The notes under the pieces: model-generated
The model's input: only the letters and a program-made list of their open reading frames with translations
Told to the model about the DNA's origin: nothing
The model's database searches: none
Source: Papilionanthe hookeriana x Papilionanthe teres
Taxonomy: Eukaryota; Streptophyta; Magnoliopsida; Asparagales; Orchidaceae
DNA: 64,000 nt
Direction: 5' to 3'
NCBI GenBank assembly: GCA_022702705.1
Contig: CM040434.1
Location: 56,880,491-56,944,490, forward strand
Translations under genes and position numbers: made by a program
Part shown: positions 62,601-64,000 of the stretch, piece by piece
Layout: each line of letters starts with the position of its first letter
Position numbering within the stretch: position 1 is the stretch's first letter

Positions 62601-64000
62601 TTTATTTATATAATTATTTTTGGTAGAAAATAGAGATTTCCAAGGAAAATTTAATAACATGACCAAGGGAAAGTTTCTGTCCTTAAGAAAATTAGGGGAC
62701 ATTCCTAATGACCAGGGGACCACTTGGACCAATTTTGGTGATTTTTTGAATTATATTATTTTTATTATAAATATTTTAAGTTCTGGAGTGTTAATTAATT
62801 TGAAAATAAAATAAATGTTGAAAAATGAATTTTATGTTTTTCAAAAATCTCTCTAATATCAAGGAAATCAGAGAAGCAAATTTTGCAATTTTCTGATATT
62901 TCTATGATTTATTATAATTATTTTAGTGAAAATGCTAGAAAATACATTTTTTTAATTTTAAAATTACCCTAGAGCTTTAAAAATTAATATCTCACCAAAT
63001 AGGCCTAAGAAAAATATGAGGTTTGTTCCTAAGTGATTAAAATTCAAAATGTGACATTTTGGTGAATTTTATTATTTTTGTGATTTTTATTATTTTTTAA
63101 TTATTAAAAATATTAAAATAATATTAAAAATCAACTTTTTTAGAAAATTGAAATTTTAATTTTCTTAAATTCCTCTGATATCAGAGAGGCTCCAAAACCA
63201 ATTTGGTGAATTTTTGAAAGATATTTTGAAAGTTATGAATTTTTAAAGTTTAAAATGACTAAGTGGCTTAATCAACCCGATTAATAGGGCTAACCAAGTC
63301 CAATTGACCTCAAATTTTTGTGGTGGGTTCTTCTGATCCTAAAGGTCAATGGAGAATTGATTTGAAGTCAATTTGATGTATGGTTAGCTCTAATTAATTA
63401 GAGACCTATTTTGAGTGTTTAAGCCGATTAGGGTTGTCTAAAATGAACTAACTCAAAACCTATTTTTCCTAGGGTTCTCTGGTCATAAGGAACATCACCA
63501 AATTTTCCTAGAATTTATTTCACAACATGCTATTTATTGTAATTAAAATACTCGAAAACGGTGACATGAATTTGAAAAATCAATAACTCTTCATAGGGAT
63601 GACCTCGACTTTGGAAAATTCGGGGAATGTTCCCGAATTCGGAGGCTTAAGCCACTATGGTCTCATGTCATGGTGAATTGTATACATGCATGGAGAATTA
63701 AATGTATGCAGAGATCAAATAAATTATAAAAAATAAAATACTTGATGAAATTAAATGATTTCTTTTCCACATTATTCTCCTACGTTCATCGAGCGAGAGG
63801 GTATTTTTATTTTATTTTTCTGATTTTCCTACACAAAGTTATGAATTTTTGAAGTTTAGGGAATTAAATAAATAGAAAATATCCCTAATTTTCTATTTAT
63901 CCACGCGGCGCCGCGTCATCCTCGGCATCTCCGAACGCACACGCGTCGCGATCCCATTCGACGCCGCCATCCGAGTCAGCGCTCCGGGGCCCGTCGCTAT
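59680..64000 (-). repeat. 5' LTR of Tat copy 2, truncated by the window end
   Basis: Starts TGTCGGCA like the left LTR and is collinear with 39257-43577, ending just before the TATA region. It keeps many CG dinucleotides where the left LTR has CA or TG. Short frames here (for example 61471-61713 and 62620-62814) have direct counterparts in the other LTRs but no coding character. Confidence 0.93.
61800..62110. repeat. (TTTAA)n-type microsatellite in the 5' LTR
   Basis: Same position and pattern as 41370-41660, with small length differences and a TTTTATTTTATTT variant at ~61950. Confidence 0.85.

Larger units (their letters stand above)
39257..64000 (-). mobile_element. Giant Tat-lineage Ty3/gypsy retrotransposon, copy 2
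   Basis: Minus-strand element inserted in Athila gag; the left flank is ATGCA (39252-39256). 3' LTR 39257-46644 (7,388 bp), internal region 46645-59679 (13,035 bp), then 4,321 bp of the 5' LTR before the window ends. The predicted total is ~28 kb. It has an Ogre/Tat-type PBS, PPT, gag, PR, RT, two RNase H domains, integrase, an AlkB-like fusion gene and a tandem-repeat 3' UTR. Tat elements are the largest plant LTR retrotransposons and often carry extra ORFs. An AlkB gene is not a usual component. Confidence 0.93.

Noticed and set aside
62620..62814. A 64-codon ORF recurring at 25950-26210, 42180-42374 and 62620-62814
   Set aside because: It recurs because it lies within the LTR; the copies sit antisense to the element, are low-complexity, and have no domain or start context supporting translation.

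Overview
The window reads as intergenic DNA from a flowering plant. It is dominated by nested Ty3/gypsy LTR retrotransposons of the Tat and Athila lineages, an AT-rich background, and one decayed plant receptor-kinase exon. I see no convincing intact host gene, and the species cannot be named from the sequence.

Layout. (1) 1-12438: a 5'-truncated Tat-lineage element (copy 1) on the minus strand. It has part of its 3' LTR (1-5457), a private tandem-repeat array, a broken AlkB-like gene, integrase, and RNase H/RT remnants, and it ends abruptly in a ~250-bp poly-C tract (12439-12688). (2) 12689-21223: low-coding sequence with a MITE-like element (14625-14794), the 3' exon of an LRR receptor-like kinase pseudogene (16201-16796), and two ~800-bp degenerate direct repeats. 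(3) 21224-38217: an Athila element on the plus strand (LTR, PBS, gag, PR, RT, RNase H, INT, env-like ORF, LTR), full of stops and frameshifts. Its gag is split by a 7,501-bp solo LTR of the Tat family (22912-30412, 5-bp target duplication AGCGT). (4) 38218-39256: a second Athila PBS and gag sharing the previous LTR, cut at codon 321 by (5) 39257-64000: Tat copy 2 on the minus strand. Copy 2 has its 3' LTR at 39257-46644, an internal region at 46645-59679, and the first 4.3 kb of its 5' LTR, which runs off the window. The implied full length is about 28 kb with 7.4-kb LTRs.

The standout observation is that both Tat copies carry, between integrase and the 3' LTR and in element sense, an accessory gene. 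Its C-terminal half is a plant ALKBH9/10-type 2-oxoglutarate/Fe(II) dioxygenase (AlkB family, RNA N6-methyladenine demethylase relatives). It is fused to an unrecognised N-terminal part beginning MSNGRL in both copies. In copy 2 the ATG sits 4 nt downstream of a textbook 3' splice site, and the LTR contains a TATA box followed by a 5' splice-site-like sequence. This suggests env-style expression from a spliced RNA. Both genes are now broken by small indels, but the Fe-binding HxD...H and the 2OG-binding arginine are still readable in copy 2.

The gene order of Tat copy 2 on the minus strand is: 5' LTR - PBS - ORF1/gag N-terminus - gag - protease - RT - RNase H - second (archaeal-type) RNase H - integrase - splice acceptor - AlkB-fusion gene - conserved block - tandem repeats - PPT - 3' LTR. 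Most reading frames are interrupted by single-base indels. Some of these may be true decay and some may be sequencing or consensus errors.
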